This document shows positions 22,115 through 30,347 of a DNA stretch of 64,000 nt, in pieces. Origin of the DNA: a virus; IMG/VR virus record IMGVR_UViG_3300027129_000004, positions 1-64,000 of that record, one strand, 5' to 3'. A program made the position numbers and the translations under genes. The first letter of the stretch is position 1. The number at the start of each line of letters is the position of its first letter. The notes beneath the pieces were generated by a model. The model worked only from the letters and a program-made list of their open reading frames with translations, ran no database searches and was not told the origin of the DNA.

Positions 22115-22281
22115 CTTTACTTGATACTCTCAACTATTATCTTGAAGAAGCATCAGGACAAATGGAAGAACTTTCTTGGGAAATCCGTGAGGAAACTAAC
22201 TATTCTGAACTTTATGATTTTCATAAAGAAAACTATGATAATCTCAAACAAATCAAATCTATTATTGAGGAACTGAAATGA
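22111..22281 (+). CDS. Small helical protein, paralogue of 20134
   Basis: 56 residues: LSWEIREETNY...YDNLKQIKSIIEELK. ATGA overlaps on both sides. Confidence 0.75.
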   Translation: MTLLDTLNYYLEEASGQMEELSWEIREETNYSELYDFHKENYDNLKQIKSIIEELK

Positions 22282-22481
22282 AACTCACAGCATTAGACCT
22301 TTATATTCTCACAGACACTCTACTTCATTCTTTAAGTCAGAATAATTATTGGACTGGTTCTGCTACAAAAGAAGCACGGGATGGTGTCCTTAAAAAACTT
22401 GAAATCATTATGAATGATATGAGTGTAGAGATTATCACAGACAAAGCAAACTTCACAATTGATGCTGACGCAGGTATTTGA
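22278..22481 (+). CDS. Small protein, paralogue of 23837
   Basis: 67 residues: LTALDLYILTDTLLHSL...VLKKLEIIMNDMSVEII. The 23837 product has the same length and layout. Confidence 0.75.
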   Translation: MKLTALDLYILTDTLLHSLSQNNYWTGSATKEARDGVLKKLEIIMNDMSVEIITDKANFTIDADAGI

Positions 22482-22482
22482 A

Positions 22483-22722
22483 ATGACTGAAATGAAACTC
22501 TATAAACTAACCTACGAAACTGAAATCGTTATTCTTGCCGAAGATGAGAAAGAGGCACTCGCAAATGCCCAGTATTATGTGAAAGAAGAAACACCAGAAC
22601 TTGTGGATTGGACTGGGGTAGATGAAATGAACCAAATTCCAAAGTGGAAAGGTGCTATTCCTTATTCTGCGAAAAGGCAGTATAATGTGAATGAACGAAA
22701 ATGTGAGGAGTTTGTGGTATGA
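22483..22722 (+). CDS. Hypothetical protein
   Basis: 79 residues. KLYKLTYETEIVILAEDEKEALANA has the beta-helix layout of small phage proteins with a 'YxVxYxxExxVxAxxxEEA' motif. ATGA overlap with the next gene. Confidence 0.75.
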   Translation: MTEMKLYKLTYETEIVILAEDEKEALANAQYYVKEETPELVDWTGVDEMNQIPKWKGAIPYSAKRQYNVNERKCEEFVV

Positions 22723-22919
22723 CTAAATGCACCTGTTCTTATCTTCAAATAGGAATGAAGACCTCCGACACCAAAAACCTCAATCCAGATTGCCCATTAC
22801 ACGGAACTGATAGTGTGTGGTATAATAGTCCAGAACAAGTCAAAAAGAGAGATGAAAGGTCGCAACGACTTCGGGAACTTTATGATGCTGCTCGCAAAGC
22901 AAGGGAGAATGTAAAATGA
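22719..22919 (+). CDS. Small CxC...NPDCPLHG protein
   Basis: 66 residues: CTCSYLQIG...LNPDCPLHGTDSVWYN then a charged helix. The motif CxC...NPxCPxHG is common in actinophage and cyanophage hypothetical proteins; possible metal site. Confidence 0.8.
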   Translation: MTKCTCSYLQIGMKTSDTKNLNPDCPLHGTDSVWYNSPEQVKKRDERSQRLRELYDAARKARENVK

Positions 22920-23170
22920 AAGTTTATTCACTTTATCACAACGACACTTATGTTGCTTCCTTTCCAAATAAGGAAGATGCTATTTTCTATGGTAAGCAGT
23001 TCTATGAGGATGGATGGTCTTGTAATATTGTAGAAGAGTATTTGAGTAAATCTCCACCACTTTATAGCACTCCTTATATTCCACCTGCTTCAAGCACTAC
23101 TCCTACTATTCATAATGTAGTAAAAGCAGAACCTTATAAAGATGTGAGAGCAAATTGGGAGAAGAAATGA
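22916..23170 (+). CDS. Hypothetical protein
   Basis: 84 residues: YSLYHNDTYVASFPNKEDAIFYG then a Pro/Ser/Thr-rich linker. The stop lies within the duplicated 159-bp unit. Confidence 0.75.
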   Translation: MKVYSLYHNDTYVASFPNKEDAIFYGKQFYEDGWSCNIVEEYLSKSPPLYSTPYIPPASSTTPTIHNVVKAEPYKDVRANWEKK

Positions 23171-23313
23171 CTTACGAAGTTCAAACTTGGGATGATGCAG
23201 ATAAAACTGTGTATTATGAAACCGTAAAGGATGCTATTGATTATGAGAATGCTCGTGATATAATTGTAGAGAAGTATCCAAATCGTAAAGTAATTGCTGT
23301 GATTAGAAAATGA
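23155..23313 (+). repeat. 159-bp exact duplication, copy 2
   Basis: Identical to 19979-20137. Confidence 0.95.
23167..23313 (+). CDS. MTYEVQTWDD protein, copy 2
   Basis: 48 residues, identical to the 19991 product. It overlaps the preceding and following genes by ATGA although it must have arrived by duplication, so the cassette was inserted precisely at a stop/start junction. Confidence 0.8.
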   Translation: MTYEVQTWDDADKTVYYETVKDAIDYENARDIIVEKYPNRKVIAVIRK

Positions 23314-23840
23314 CTGAAAGAATAGGATATAAACTCAACCCAAACAAACTCAAAGGAGCACCTCAAAGTATTCTTCCTTATGTTGTTGGTGCTTTTTATT
23401 ACACAGAAGATTTTGAGTATTTTGATGTAATCAAAAATTATCTTGATATTCCAGAACCACCCAAATCATTAGAAGAAATCCAACAGGAATGTGAGGAGAA
23501 GTTTGATGATTTGATTGAGAGAACAAAGAATAGTTTTTATAAGTCAAAGTATATTGCTGAAACTTTGTATGAAACAAAGTTCAATAGAATTATTGAGAAC
23601 TTTGAGTATGCGAAGGAACACGGACAATTCCCAGTCAGACTTACAGTAGGTAAGTTAGATTGTTCTACTCTTGGTGTGAGCAGTGCTGTAGATTGGACTA
23701 CAGAGTTTAGAATTGGTAAAGATGAGGTAGGATACTGGGACATCAAACCAAACATCAAAGTGTATCTGAAAAAGAAACCAAATCGTGTTGTGAGATACTT
23801 TACTAGGATGCTTCTTGATTTTACTTGGAACGACAAATGA
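23310..23840 (+). CDS. Hypothetical protein, related to 20762
   Basis: 176 residues: helical, Lys/Glu-rich middle (EECEEKFDDLIERTKN), beta-rich end, and RYFTRMLLDFTWNDK shared in pattern with 20762. No family recognised. Confidence 0.75.
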   Translation: MTERIGYKLNPNKLKGAPQSILPYVVGAFYYTEDFEYFDVIKNYLDIPEPPKSLEEIQQECEEKFDDLIERTKNSFYKSKYIAETLYETKFNRIIENFEYAKEHGQFPVRLTVGKLDCSTLGVSSAVDWTTEFRIGKDEVGYWDIKPNIKVYLKKKPNRVVRYFTRMLLDFTWNDK

Positions 23841-24040
23841 CTAAACTATCAGCAGCAGACCTTATGGTAATCCATAATACTCTCTATAAAAGTTTAAATG
23901 TCGTGGGAAATAGTATTTGGACACAAGAAACCAGAGAAAGAGTTATGGATAAGGTGTCTATTATTATGGAACAAATGAACGCAGAAGTTGTCTGTGGTGA
24001 TGTAGAACCTATTGTAGTGAGTGGAGATGTAGGGGGATGA
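23837..24040 (+). CDS. Small protein, paralogue of 22278
   Basis: 67 residues: LSAADLMVIHNTLYKSL...VMDKVSIIMEQMNAEVV. Confidence 0.75.
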   Translation: MTKLSAADLMVIHNTLYKSLNVVGNSIWTQETRERVMDKVSIIMEQMNAEVVCGDVEPIVVSGDVGG

Positions 24041-24141
24041 CCCACCCATCTTATTGTTGCCAAAAATGCGGAGAGCAGATAGGATATATTGGAAGGTTCT
24101 TTCAGTTTATTCGTATTCCATTACATCGGTGTAAGAAATGA
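24037..24141 (+). CDS. Very small zinc-finger-like protein
   Basis: 34 residues: CCQKCGEQIG...PLHRCKK. Two Cys pairs about 20 residues apart suggest a zinc knuckle. Supported by ATGA overlaps on both sides. Confidence 0.6.
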   Translation: MTHPSYCCQKCGEQIGYIGRFFQFIRIPLHRCKK

Positions 24142-24353
24142 TACATAAATGGACTACTGGAAATCCTAAAGAAAGTGGATATTATTGTTGTTTATATTAT
24201 AATATAAGACCCGATGGATATTTCTACAAACACATCTATTGGTGCGAAAAGAGAAAAAACTGGATTTCTTGGAGAAATCCTTTTAGTTCTTGTTTGCATC
24301 ACTTTCAGGTTGTAAAGTTTGCAGAAGAAACCAGGAGTAATTTTTACCCGTGA
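24138..24353 (+). CDS. Small aromatic-rich protein
   Basis: 71 residues: HKWTTGNPKESGYYCCLY...HIYWCEKRKNW...FQVVKFAEE; resembles small phage proteins with the opening 'W..g.P...G.Y.'. Function unknown. Confidence 0.75.
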   Translation: MIHKWTTGNPKESGYYCCLYYNIRPDGYFYKHIYWCEKRKNWISWRNPFSSCLHHFQVVKFAEETRSNFYP

Positions 24354-24371
24354 ATATATGGAGAATGAGAA

Positions 24372-24743
24372 ATGACTAATCCCTTAATTCAAAAATATTA
24401 TGAGATTTATCCAGAAAAGAAAGAAGAACCAAAGAAAGAAGAATCAAAGAAAGAGGAGTATGAACTTACACTTGAATTTTTTGAGGAACTAAAAAAACTA
24501 AATTCAACTAATATTTCAGTCGCATCCAATCTCACAACTCCATCAGTAGCAACATCAAACACAGGTATTACAAAAATCAAATCCTACGACAAATACAGTG
24601 GGAATGATGCTTTCTTAGAATTGGCAGAAAAAGTAAAGAATGGAACCGCACAAGTAAAATGTGTATCTTTAGAGGTTGATGCTATTGGATGTTTCAGTTG
24701 TGGTAAAAGAATAACCTTTGAGGTTTATGATTATGAACCTTGA
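24372..24743 (+). CDS. Hypothetical protein with charged repeat
   Basis: 123 residues. An N-terminal PKKEESKKEE low-complexity stretch and a Ser/Thr-rich linker precede a C-terminal domain with CFSCGKR. Overlaps the next small gene. Confidence 0.75.
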   Translation: MTNPLIQKYYEIYPEKKEEPKKEESKKEEYELTLEFFEELKKLNSTNISVASNLTTPSVATSNTGITKIKSYDKYSGNDAFLELAEKVKNGTAQVKCVSLEVDAIGCFSCGKRITFEVYDYEP

Positions 24744-24825
24744 AGAACTCCAAAAGTTCTTGGATGATAATAAAATCACACTTGAAGAGTATATGAGAGC
24801 AAATATGATTCTGATGAAGAGATGA
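24733..24825 (+). pseudogene. Truncated paralogue of 25109
   Basis: 30 codons: LEELQKFLDDNKITLEEYMRANM matches the 25109 product, then the frame is lost because one A is missing (ATGATT-CTGATGAAG versus ATGATTACTGATGAAG). Probably a decaying duplicate. Confidence 0.65.
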
Positions 24826-24854
24826 ATTTTATGGTATTTTGAATAGAGGTTATT

Positions 24855-25112
24855 ATGACTAAACTTGAACTTACACAAGAACAAAGAGAATTTCTTGAAA
24901 ATGAATTCAAGAGCATTCCTCAAGATATTGTAAAAGAAAATCAAACATTCACTACAATAGAGGGTATTGAAAACCAATTGAAAAAAACTGAAGAACAGAT
25001 TGAATTGGAAAATCCACAGTATCAAGATATTAGTGGTGTTATGACTTTTTATGGGTGTATGAGGAATGGAAAGTATAGTGTAAATAGATTTTTTGTACCT
25101 ATAACAAAATGA
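24855..25112 (+). CDS. Hypothetical protein
   Basis: 85 residues: helical and Glu/Gln-rich, ending MTFYGCMRNGKYSVNRFFVPITK. GAGGTTATT precedes the start. Confidence 0.7.
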   Translation: MTKLELTQEQREFLENEFKSIPQDIVKENQTFTTIEGIENQLKKTEEQIELENPQYQDISGVMTFYGCMRNGKYSVNRFFVPITK

Positions 25113-25267
25113 CTGATGAAGTAAAAGAACTCCAAAAGTTCTTGGATGATAATAACATCACCTTTGAAGAGTATATGAGAGCAAATATGATTACTGATGA
25201 AGAACGGAAATATCTTGATAAGATATGGATGGATGCGATTTATAAGAACTTGGGTGAGAACACTTGA
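25109..25267 (+). CDS. Small helical protein
   Basis: 52 residues: ELQKFLDDNNITFEEYMRANMITDEERKYL, the intact copy of the 24733 gene. Its last codons AAC ACT TGA belong to the next cassette. Confidence 0.75.
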   Translation: MTDEVKELQKFLDDNNITFEEYMRANMITDEERKYLDKIWMDAIYKNLGENT

Positions 25268-25314
25268 AGAACTGGCACAGGGGATTCTCTGGATGCCTCT
25301 TTAGGTGGTATGAT
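25257..25314 (+). promoter_or_regulatory. Promoter cassette
   Basis: ACACTTGAAGAACTGGCACA then TATGAT at 25309-25314, followed by CTCATACGCA and AAACCG. Confidence 0.6.
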
Positions 25315-25336
25315 AGTCTCATACGCAACCAAACCG

Positions 25337-25510
25337 ATGGACTACGAAACTCACATCGACATCCACCAGTATTTCCCTGATGATAGATTTTATTACAAAC
25401 TCAAAGTCACAGATGTAATGAATATGGATTACTACTATGAGGGTAGTGCTAAAACTCTTGATGATGTTATGGATTGTATCAAACTTCACCTCAAACAACA
25501 CCAGAACTGA
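25337..25510 (+). CDS. Small hypothetical protein
   Basis: 57 residues. Its end (KLHLKQHQN) comes from the 40-bp junction that also ends the gene at 13963, here in a different frame. Confidence 0.75.
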   Translation: MDYETHIDIHQYFPDDRFYYKLKVTDVMNMDYYYEGSAKTLDDVMDCIKLHLKQHQN

Positions 25511-25511
25511 A

Positions 25512-25676
25512 ATGACTGAACAACCAAAACTCTACGAAATGAGTGTAGAAGAAGTCAAAGAGTATCTAAAAACTCAATCAAAACCACAAAGTTCTTATCA
25601 ACCAGAAAAGAAAAAGAAACCAGAAGAACCACCTCAATACTTTTACGACATTTCTACAAATCTTTTTGTTGGATGA
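25512..25676 (+). CDS. Small Lys/Pro-rich protein
   Basis: 54 residues with a PEKKKKPEEPP linker and an aromatic end PQYFYDISTNLFVG. ATG 25512 lies within the shared junction sequence. Confidence 0.65.
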   Translation: MTEQPKLYEMSVEEVKEYLKTQSKPQSSYQPEKKKKPEEPPQYFYDISTNLFVG

Positions 25677-26002
25677 TTGACCTTTCACAACTGACCGAAG
25701 AACAACTCAACGAACTTCAACTTCAAATCCAAAAGCATAAGGAACAACAGAAGACAAAGGATGCTCTGGAAAATCTACAAGGTTATAAAGTAACTTTTTA
25801 TATTAGGTTTGACCCTGAAAAGCATAAGAATCATGATATGCTTACAAATGATGGAGAACTTGACCCGAACATTTTTGCTGATTATCTGTGTGATAATCTT
25901 GTTACAGACCTGATTAGGGATTTTGAATTGTATGGTTATGAGGATGTGAATTATCCTACTGTGGAAGTAGCAACAAAACAAGAAATTGAAGAGAAATTTT
26001 GA
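25673..26002 (+). CDS. Hypothetical protein
   Basis: 109 residues: N-terminal coiled coil (LTEEQLNELQLQIQKHKEQQ), then an alpha/beta part starting YKVTFYIRFDPEK. No family recognised. Confidence 0.75.
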   Translation: MIDLSQLTEEQLNELQLQIQKHKEQQKTKDALENLQGYKVTFYIRFDPEKHKNHDMLTNDGELDPNIFADYLCDNLVTDLIRDFELYGYEDVNYPTVEVATKQEIEEKF

Positions 26003-26011
26003 GGAACTGAA

Positions 26012-26335
26012 ATGACTGCCTTCACTTACAAAGGATACGGACGCATCTACACTAATCCAGAGAATATTCAAGATGTAGAACAAATCATTCAAGAACTTGA
26101 TGAGTTTGAGTGGGGTTATTATACAGGAGGACTTGTAGCATCTTGGGATATGTATCCAAATGTTGAGTATGTTGGTAAGTTTGAACTGAATGAAGAAAAG
26201 TTCAAACAAATCTGTAAAGAACGAAACATTCCTGTTTTTGTCTTTAATGCTTATGATAATGATTATCCTCGTGGTTATGTCAAAACTTTGAATAAAGAAG
26301 AAATCAAAACACTTTCTTATGGAGAACTGAAATGA
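26012..26335 (+). CDS. Hypothetical protein
   Basis: 107 residues: YTNPENIQDVEQIIQELDEFEWG and VFVFNAYDNDYPRGYVKTL; the first segment resembles a beta-alpha repeat. GAGGAACTGAAATGA serves as ribosome site. Confidence 0.75.
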   Translation: MTAFTYKGYGRIYTNPENIQDVEQIIQELDEFEWGYYTGGLVASWDMYPNVEYVGKFELNEEKFKQICKERNIPVFVFNAYDNDYPRGYVKTLNKEEIKTLSYGELK

Positions 26336-26538
26336 CTACGCAAATCACCAAAGAACAACTGAATCAACTTTGGAATGCGATTGAATACACACGGGGAACG
26401 ATTGGAAATGGTTGTGTAATTGAAAGTACGGAAAAACCTGATTGGGTGCTCATTCATAAAGATAGGGCACATCAATCCAGAGAGTTTCTAAATCAAGCAA
26501 AAGACCTTGTAAATCAACTCAAAGCACAACTGAAATGA
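26332..26538 (+). CDS. Small helical protein
   Basis: 68 residues, ends AKDLVNQLKAQLK. ATGA overlaps on both sides. Confidence 0.75.
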   Translation: MTTQITKEQLNQLWNAIEYTRGTIGNGCVIESTEKPDWVLIHKDRAHQSREFLNQAKDLVNQLKAQLK

Positions 26539-26762
26539 CTAACGAAGAAAAACTCAATCTTCTCCTCAAGGTTCTCAAAGAAGTAGCAGAGGTAAAACAC
26601 TGCTATGAAGGTCTATTTGGAGATGATTATACTCCAAGTGCTGGTAGTTATGATGATGCCTTTGAAGATGGTTGTGCTTATGGTGAGATTACCTTTGCCC
26701 GCACTATGTTAGAATGTATTGGTGAAAAGTTTGAGTATCCTTGTATGAAAGAAAATGACTGA
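26535..26762 (+). CDS. Hypothetical protein
   Basis: 75 residues: VLKEVAEVKHCYEGLFG, then AFEDGCAYGEITFARTML, similar in spirit to the GYxxCL modules. Overlaps the next start by 8 bases. Confidence 0.75.
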   Translation: MTNEEKLNLLLKVLKEVAEVKHCYEGLFGDDYTPSAGSYDDAFEDGCAYGEITFARTMLECIGEKFEYPCMKEND

Positions 26763-26937
26763 ACGAGTAAAATTCACACACATCACACGAGTGATTGGAC
26801 CAAAATCAGGTATTCATTATTTGGATGCTATTGATGAGAATGGACAACACTGGACTGCTGAAATGTCTCACGGTGTAGAACCTTGGATTGTTTATACTTC
26901 TAATTGGAAAAAAGACCCACAACAACCTTATGACTAA
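26755..26937 (+). CDS. Small beta-rich protein
   Basis: 60 residues: FTHITRVIGPKSGIHYLDAIDENGQHWTAEM. No family recognised. Confidence 0.7.
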   Translation: MTERVKFTHITRVIGPKSGIHYLDAIDENGQHWTAEMSHGVEPWIVYTSNWKKDPQQPYD

Positions 26938-27181
26938 ACATCCTACGAACGATTGGAACTTTCACGATGACGCAGAGGATGCCTTTGTAAAGTGGTTTAA
27001 TGACTTTTATAGTCCTTATACTTTTCGTAGTGAGTGGTTTTATGGGGACTGTAAAGTAGAAGACGAAAAGACCCGTGAGGACATTATGTATGGTTGGATA
27101 CACGCATCTTTTGTTGCTGGTTGGGAAGCAGCAAACTATGCTAAACTGGAGGAGGAAGTAGGACTTACTGATAATGAGTGA
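26930..27181 (+). CDS. Hypothetical protein
   Basis: 83 residues: AFVKWFNDFYSPYTF...MYGWIHASFVAGWEAANY; the end again is a 'GW/GY' helical module. Acidic tail. Confidence 0.75.
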   Translation: MTKHPTNDWNFHDDAEDAFVKWFNDFYSPYTFRSEWFYGDCKVEDEKTREDIMYGWIHASFVAGWEAANYAKLEEEVGLTDNE

Positions 27182-27716
27182 TATAATCTACTACAAAAAT
27201 GGTGAGGAAACATTTCGTATTTCTCCTTCAACTGTTGGAACCAAATGCCCTGAAACTAAACTTGAAATCAAAATGATTGAACAAAAATTCACACTTGAAC
27301 TCACACTTGACGAACTTCACATGCTTGATAAGTATGTTGAATATTGTGAAGAAACAAAAGAGTTTTTTGAAAAACTTAAGAATGCTTATCCTAAACCAAA
27401 ATCACCAATAGAAGAAGCATATAAGGACTGGTGTGGTGAGTATCCATTAGGTTCTCCAAGTGAAGACGCAAGGTGGGGTGCTTTTTTAGCAGGTTATCGA
27501 GTAACACAACCAAAAGCAGTTCCAGTTGATGACCCTCCCGAATATGATGAAATTGAACACGATATTAGTGAAAATGTAGAAAATAAAACAATCCGTCAGG
27601 TGATAGACCGATGGTGGATGGATACATTCACATCTAAAAATATGTGGTCTGTTAATGAATGTATTGATGACCTTGCTGACCAAATTCAATTTTGGATTTT
27701 GAGGAATAAGAAATGA
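27174..27716 (+). CDS. Modular hypothetical protein (IEEAYKDW / GYRV)
   Basis: 180 residues. The N-terminus (YYKNGEETFRISPS...GTKCPETKLEIK) matches the whole small gene at 32161. A coiled-coil region and IEEAYKDWCGEYPLG...FLAGYRV are like 20325 and 27713, and a helical end follows. It appears assembled from shared modules. Confidence 0.8.
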   Translation: MSDIIYYKNGEETFRISPSTVGTKCPETKLEIKMIEQKFTLELTLDELHMLDKYVEYCEETKEFFEKLKNAYPKPKSPIEEAYKDWCGEYPLGSPSEDARWGAFLAGYRVTQPKAVPVDDPPEYDEIEHDISENVENKTIRQVIDRWWMDTFTSKNMWSVNECIDDLADQIQFWILRNKK

Positions 27717-28528
27717 CTAACCCAATTGAAGAACTAAAAGAAAAAATTGCTACGATGCAACATAACCTCAAAGTATTGGAGCAACTTGAAGCAAGCACAA
27801 CAGATGTAGAAAAGGCATACAGGGATGCCTACGGACATTATCCAGAAACAAGTAGTTTTGCTGTAAGTGATTGGGATGTTATAAGTTGGGAAGCATTCCA
27901 GAAGGGTTATGAGGCAGCACAACCAAAAGAAGTTTCAGTAGAAGAACAAACAAAACCGATGGAGGAAGTTGTGGATAGGTTGGAGAACAAATGGAATTCT
28001 GCAGCAGAGAATTCTGCAGCAGAGAATTCTGCTTATTATATTACTGATGAAGTAGTTGATAGGTTGATAAAACAACAACAAGCACAAAAACTCTACAATA
28101 GATTGTATGATGAACCAGAGCATTATGATGAAGTGGAGTGGGATGAGAAGGATAATCCAAAACCTATGAATGAGGTTCTGGATAGGTTGGAGAATAAGTG
28201 GAATTCTGCGACAGAGAATTCTGCTTCTTATATTACTGATGAAGTTGTGAATAGAATGTTGAAGAAGTGGGAGGAAAATCCACCAGAGTTCTTGAAGTTT
28301 GAGTTGGGGGAAACCCTAGAAACCCGAATTTATAAGTGGTGGACTACTTGCTATAGCAAACACTGGACTATTGATGAGTGTACTGCAGATTTACTGGATA
28401 TTGTAGAATTATTTCTTCCACGAGAACAATCGGCAGAGGGGTCTCAAAATATCAATACCGAAGTTGCTGTAGAAGCACATAATGAACTTTTGCAGAAAAT
28501 CAAATCAAAATTGAGGAATAAGAAATGA
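27713..28528 (+). CDS. Large modular hypothetical protein with internal repeats
   Basis: 271 residues. N-terminal coiled coil, VEKAYRDAYGHYP...FQKGYEAAQP, then RLENKWNSAAENSA...YITDEVVDRL, repeated later as RLENKWNSATENSA...YITDEVVNRM. NSAAE is itself duplicated (GCAGCAGAGAATTCT). The end EQSAEGSQNINTEVAVEAHNE is shared with the 30453 product. Confidence 0.8.
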   Translation: MTNPIEELKEKIATMQHNLKVLEQLEASTTDVEKAYRDAYGHYPETSSFAVSDWDVISWEAFQKGYEAAQPKEVSVEEQTKPMEEVVDRLENKWNSAAENSAAENSAYYITDEVVDRLIKQQQAQKLYNRLYDEPEHYDEVEWDEKDNPKPMNEVLDRLENKWNSATENSASYITDEVVNRMLKKWEENPPEFLKFELGETLETRIYKWWTTCYSKHWTIDECTADLLDIVELFLPREQSAEGSQNINTEVAVEAHNELLQKIKSKLRNKK

Positions 28529-28725
28529 AACTCCACGAACGACTTACGGAATGGTATTATACTCACGATGCCGTTCAATCTGGTGATGTAATCGCAAATG
28601 AGATTGTGAATGTTGTGAAAGAATGGTTGAAAAATTACCATAAAGAAGACAACAACAAATACGATTTTGACTATTTCAGTGGATGGGCAGATTGTATTGA
28701 TATTTTAGAGAGAGATTTGAGATGA
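28525..28725 (+). CDS. Small protein with GWADCI end
   Basis: 66 residues: VVKEWLKNYHKED...YFSGWADCIDILERDLR, a stand-alone version of the C-terminal module of 20325. Confidence 0.75.
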   Translation: MKLHERLTEWYYTHDAVQSGDVIANEIVNVVKEWLKNYHKEDNNKYDFDYFSGWADCIDILERDLR

Positions 28726-28949
28726 GATACAATCCAGCAGATTGGGATACTTATACTCAAAAACAAAGAAAAGAGTGGCATTACAAACCATATGAAGAAC
28801 AACGAGAGATTATAAATCAATCATATCTCTCAATTATTACTGATGAGAATGGAAATCTTGATGCTTTGAAAATCCTTGAGATTATTATGGATTTACAAGA
28901 CCGAGTAGAAGACCTTGAAACAGAATGTGTGAGGAAGGATTATTTCTAA
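28722..28949 (+). CDS. Hypothetical protein
   Basis: 75 residues, Tyr/Gln-rich start and a coiled-coil-like end (IIMDLQDRVEDLETECVRKD). TAATG overlap with the next gene. Confidence 0.75.
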   Translation: MRYNPADWDTYTQKQRKEWHYKPYEEQREIINQSYLSIITDENGNLDALKILEIIMDLQDRVEDLETECVRKDYF

Positions 28950-29098
28950 TGACCGAACAATACGGGAATCTTCCTGATGGTTTCTTTCTTTCTGAAAAGG
29001 GGATTGAAGACTTGAGAAACTCTAAAAAAGAATTGACGACTTATGGTAGAGAGAAACTGAGAGAACTTATTGAAAAGCAGAAGAAAGAGGACACCTGA
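28949..29098 (+). CDS. TEQYGNLPDGFF protein, copy 1
   Basis: 49 residues, almost identical to 31524 (three or four substitutions around residues 15-19). A basic helical end. Terminated by the GACACCTGA start of a promoter cassette. Confidence 0.75.
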   Translation: MTEQYGNLPDGFFLSEKGIEDLRNSKKELTTYGREKLRELIEKQKKEDT

Positions 29099-29122
29099 CG
29101 AACGTATTAAAGGCAAACTGTA

Positions 29123-29374
29123 ATGTACAAAATTCTTTTACTGGAAGGACCTGATGGTAATAGGTATAAGGGAACTCTCTTACATACAGGCATTTGGTCC
29201 GTAGAAAAATTTGCAAATTTGAGATCATCTGTCTGGTGGGACACCGAAAAACAAGGTTATTGGGGGAGTAATATTTCTTACACTGACGAAGAGTTAAAAG
29301 AAACATTCGTTATTTTAGCAGAAAGTGAAACCTATATTCATCCGTCCAACTTCATTATTCACGATGGACGATGA
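29123..29374 (+). CDS. Hypothetical protein, inserted in a cassette
   Basis: 83 residues: YKILLLEGPDGNRYKGTLLHTGIW, beta-rich. The gene lies between two copies of the 15-bp sequence GGACACCTGACGAAC (29089-29103 and 29393-29407). Confidence 0.75.
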   Translation: MYKILLLEGPDGNRYKGTLLHTGIWSVEKFANLRSSVWWDTEKQGYWGSNISYTDEELKETFVILAESETYIHPSNFIIHDGR

Positions 29375-29392
29375 AAAACTCTTGGATCTGTA

Positions 29393-29449
29393 GGACACCT
29401 GACGAACTGGCACAAGATCCCTCCACAGGGGCACCAGATGCCCTATAAT
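29393..29449 (+). promoter_or_regulatory. Terminator-promoter cassette
   Basis: GGACACCTGACGAACTGGCACA, hairpin GGGCA/TGCCC directly before TATAAT at 29444-29449. Confidence 0.7.
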
Positions 29450-29472
29450 AGTCTCATACACACAGAACCCTG

Positions 29473-29862
29473 ATGAAACCCTTTGATTACTACTCCAAAC
29501 CCCAAACTGTTTATCCCAACAAAAAGGATTACATCACCTCTTATGTTTATGATAAGGGTGTAGTTCTTTGGTCTGGTCCTACTTGGGAAAAGGATAAAGC
29601 AGAACTAAAAGAAGAATATCCTAATGCTCTCATTCAAGAAATTTTGGATGAGGACGCATACAAGGCACAACGCAAAAAATATACTGATGAAGAGTTTAAT
29701 CTTCAAGTACAGTTCCAGAATGATTTGTTTGAAGATTATGGTGTGACTGATAATCCTAAAAGGTTCATGTGTTTTGACCTTGCTTGGGAACAGGGACACG
29801 CTTATGGTCTTGAAGAAGTGTATAATAAGTTTGATGACTTGGTGGAACTTATTAAGGATTGA
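29473..29862 (+). CDS. Hypothetical protein
   Basis: 129 residues: FDYYSKPQTVYPNKKDY...YVYDKGVVLWSG, Asp/Glu-rich, ending with AWEQGHAYGLEEVYNKFDDLVELI. The latter has the 'GHxxGLEEVYNxxxDLVxLI' pattern I recall from phage proteins. Confidence 0.8.
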   Translation: MKPFDYYSKPQTVYPNKKDYITSYVYDKGVVLWSGPTWEKDKAELKEEYPNALIQEILDEDAYKAQRKKYTDEEFNLQVQFQNDLFEDYGVTDNPKRFMCFDLAWEQGHAYGLEEVYNKFDDLVELIKD

Positions 29863-29919
29863 GGACACTTGATGAACTGGCACAGGGGATTCTCTGGGTG
29901 CCTCTGGATGGTGTATAAT
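29863..29919 (+). promoter_or_regulatory. Promoter cassette
   Basis: GGACACTTGATGAACTGGCACA, GGGGATTCTCTGG, TATAAT at 29914-29919. Confidence 0.65.
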
Positions 29920-30007
29920 ACTCCTATACACCCAGAGAATGTGAGTATTCTCATATCACACAAGAACTCATCACCCAAACCGCAGAGGACATTCTATCTT
30001 TTTACAA

Positions 30008-30187
30008 ATGACTGAACGCAACTTCAAGAAAGAACTCTCTCACTCTGTTTATTATGATATGGAGGATGGGAATGATACTGAAACCATTTGTTATCCTTCC
30101 TTGATTTCTATTATCACAGAGTTGTGTGATAGAATTGAACAACTTGAAAAATCTCAACATACACACTCGGAAATGAACAATGACTGA
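30008..30187 (+). CDS. Small protein, paralogue of 30979
   Basis: 59 residues: MTERNFKKELSHSVYYDMEDGNDTET...LCDRIEQLEK. The 30979 product shares MTERN, YYxDMEDG and the helical end. Confidence 0.75.
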   Translation: MTERNFKKELSHSVYYDMEDGNDTETICYPSLISIITELCDRIEQLEKSQHTHSEMNND

Positions 30188-30347
30188 AAACAAACTGAAA
30201 ATTGAACAAGAAGTGATTGATGACCTCTATTTTCAAATGAATGTCAATAAACCAAAAAAAAGATCCCAACAATTACTTGAAGAAGGTCTAATCAAAAAGG
30301 CATATTTGATGGGGTATTATGAATGTGAATGTAAGAACCAAAAATGA
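30180..30347 (+). CDS. Small basic protein
   Basis: 55 residues, helical; ends AYLMGYYECECKNQK. Overlaps both neighbours. Confidence 0.65.
   Translation: MTENKLKIEQEVIDDLYFQMNVNKPKKRSQQLLEEGLIKKAYLMGYYECECKNQK

Noticed and set aside
29940-30007. Open frame reading SHITQELITQTAEDILSFYK before 30008
   Set aside because: Looks protein-like but has no start codon; at most a gene remnant.
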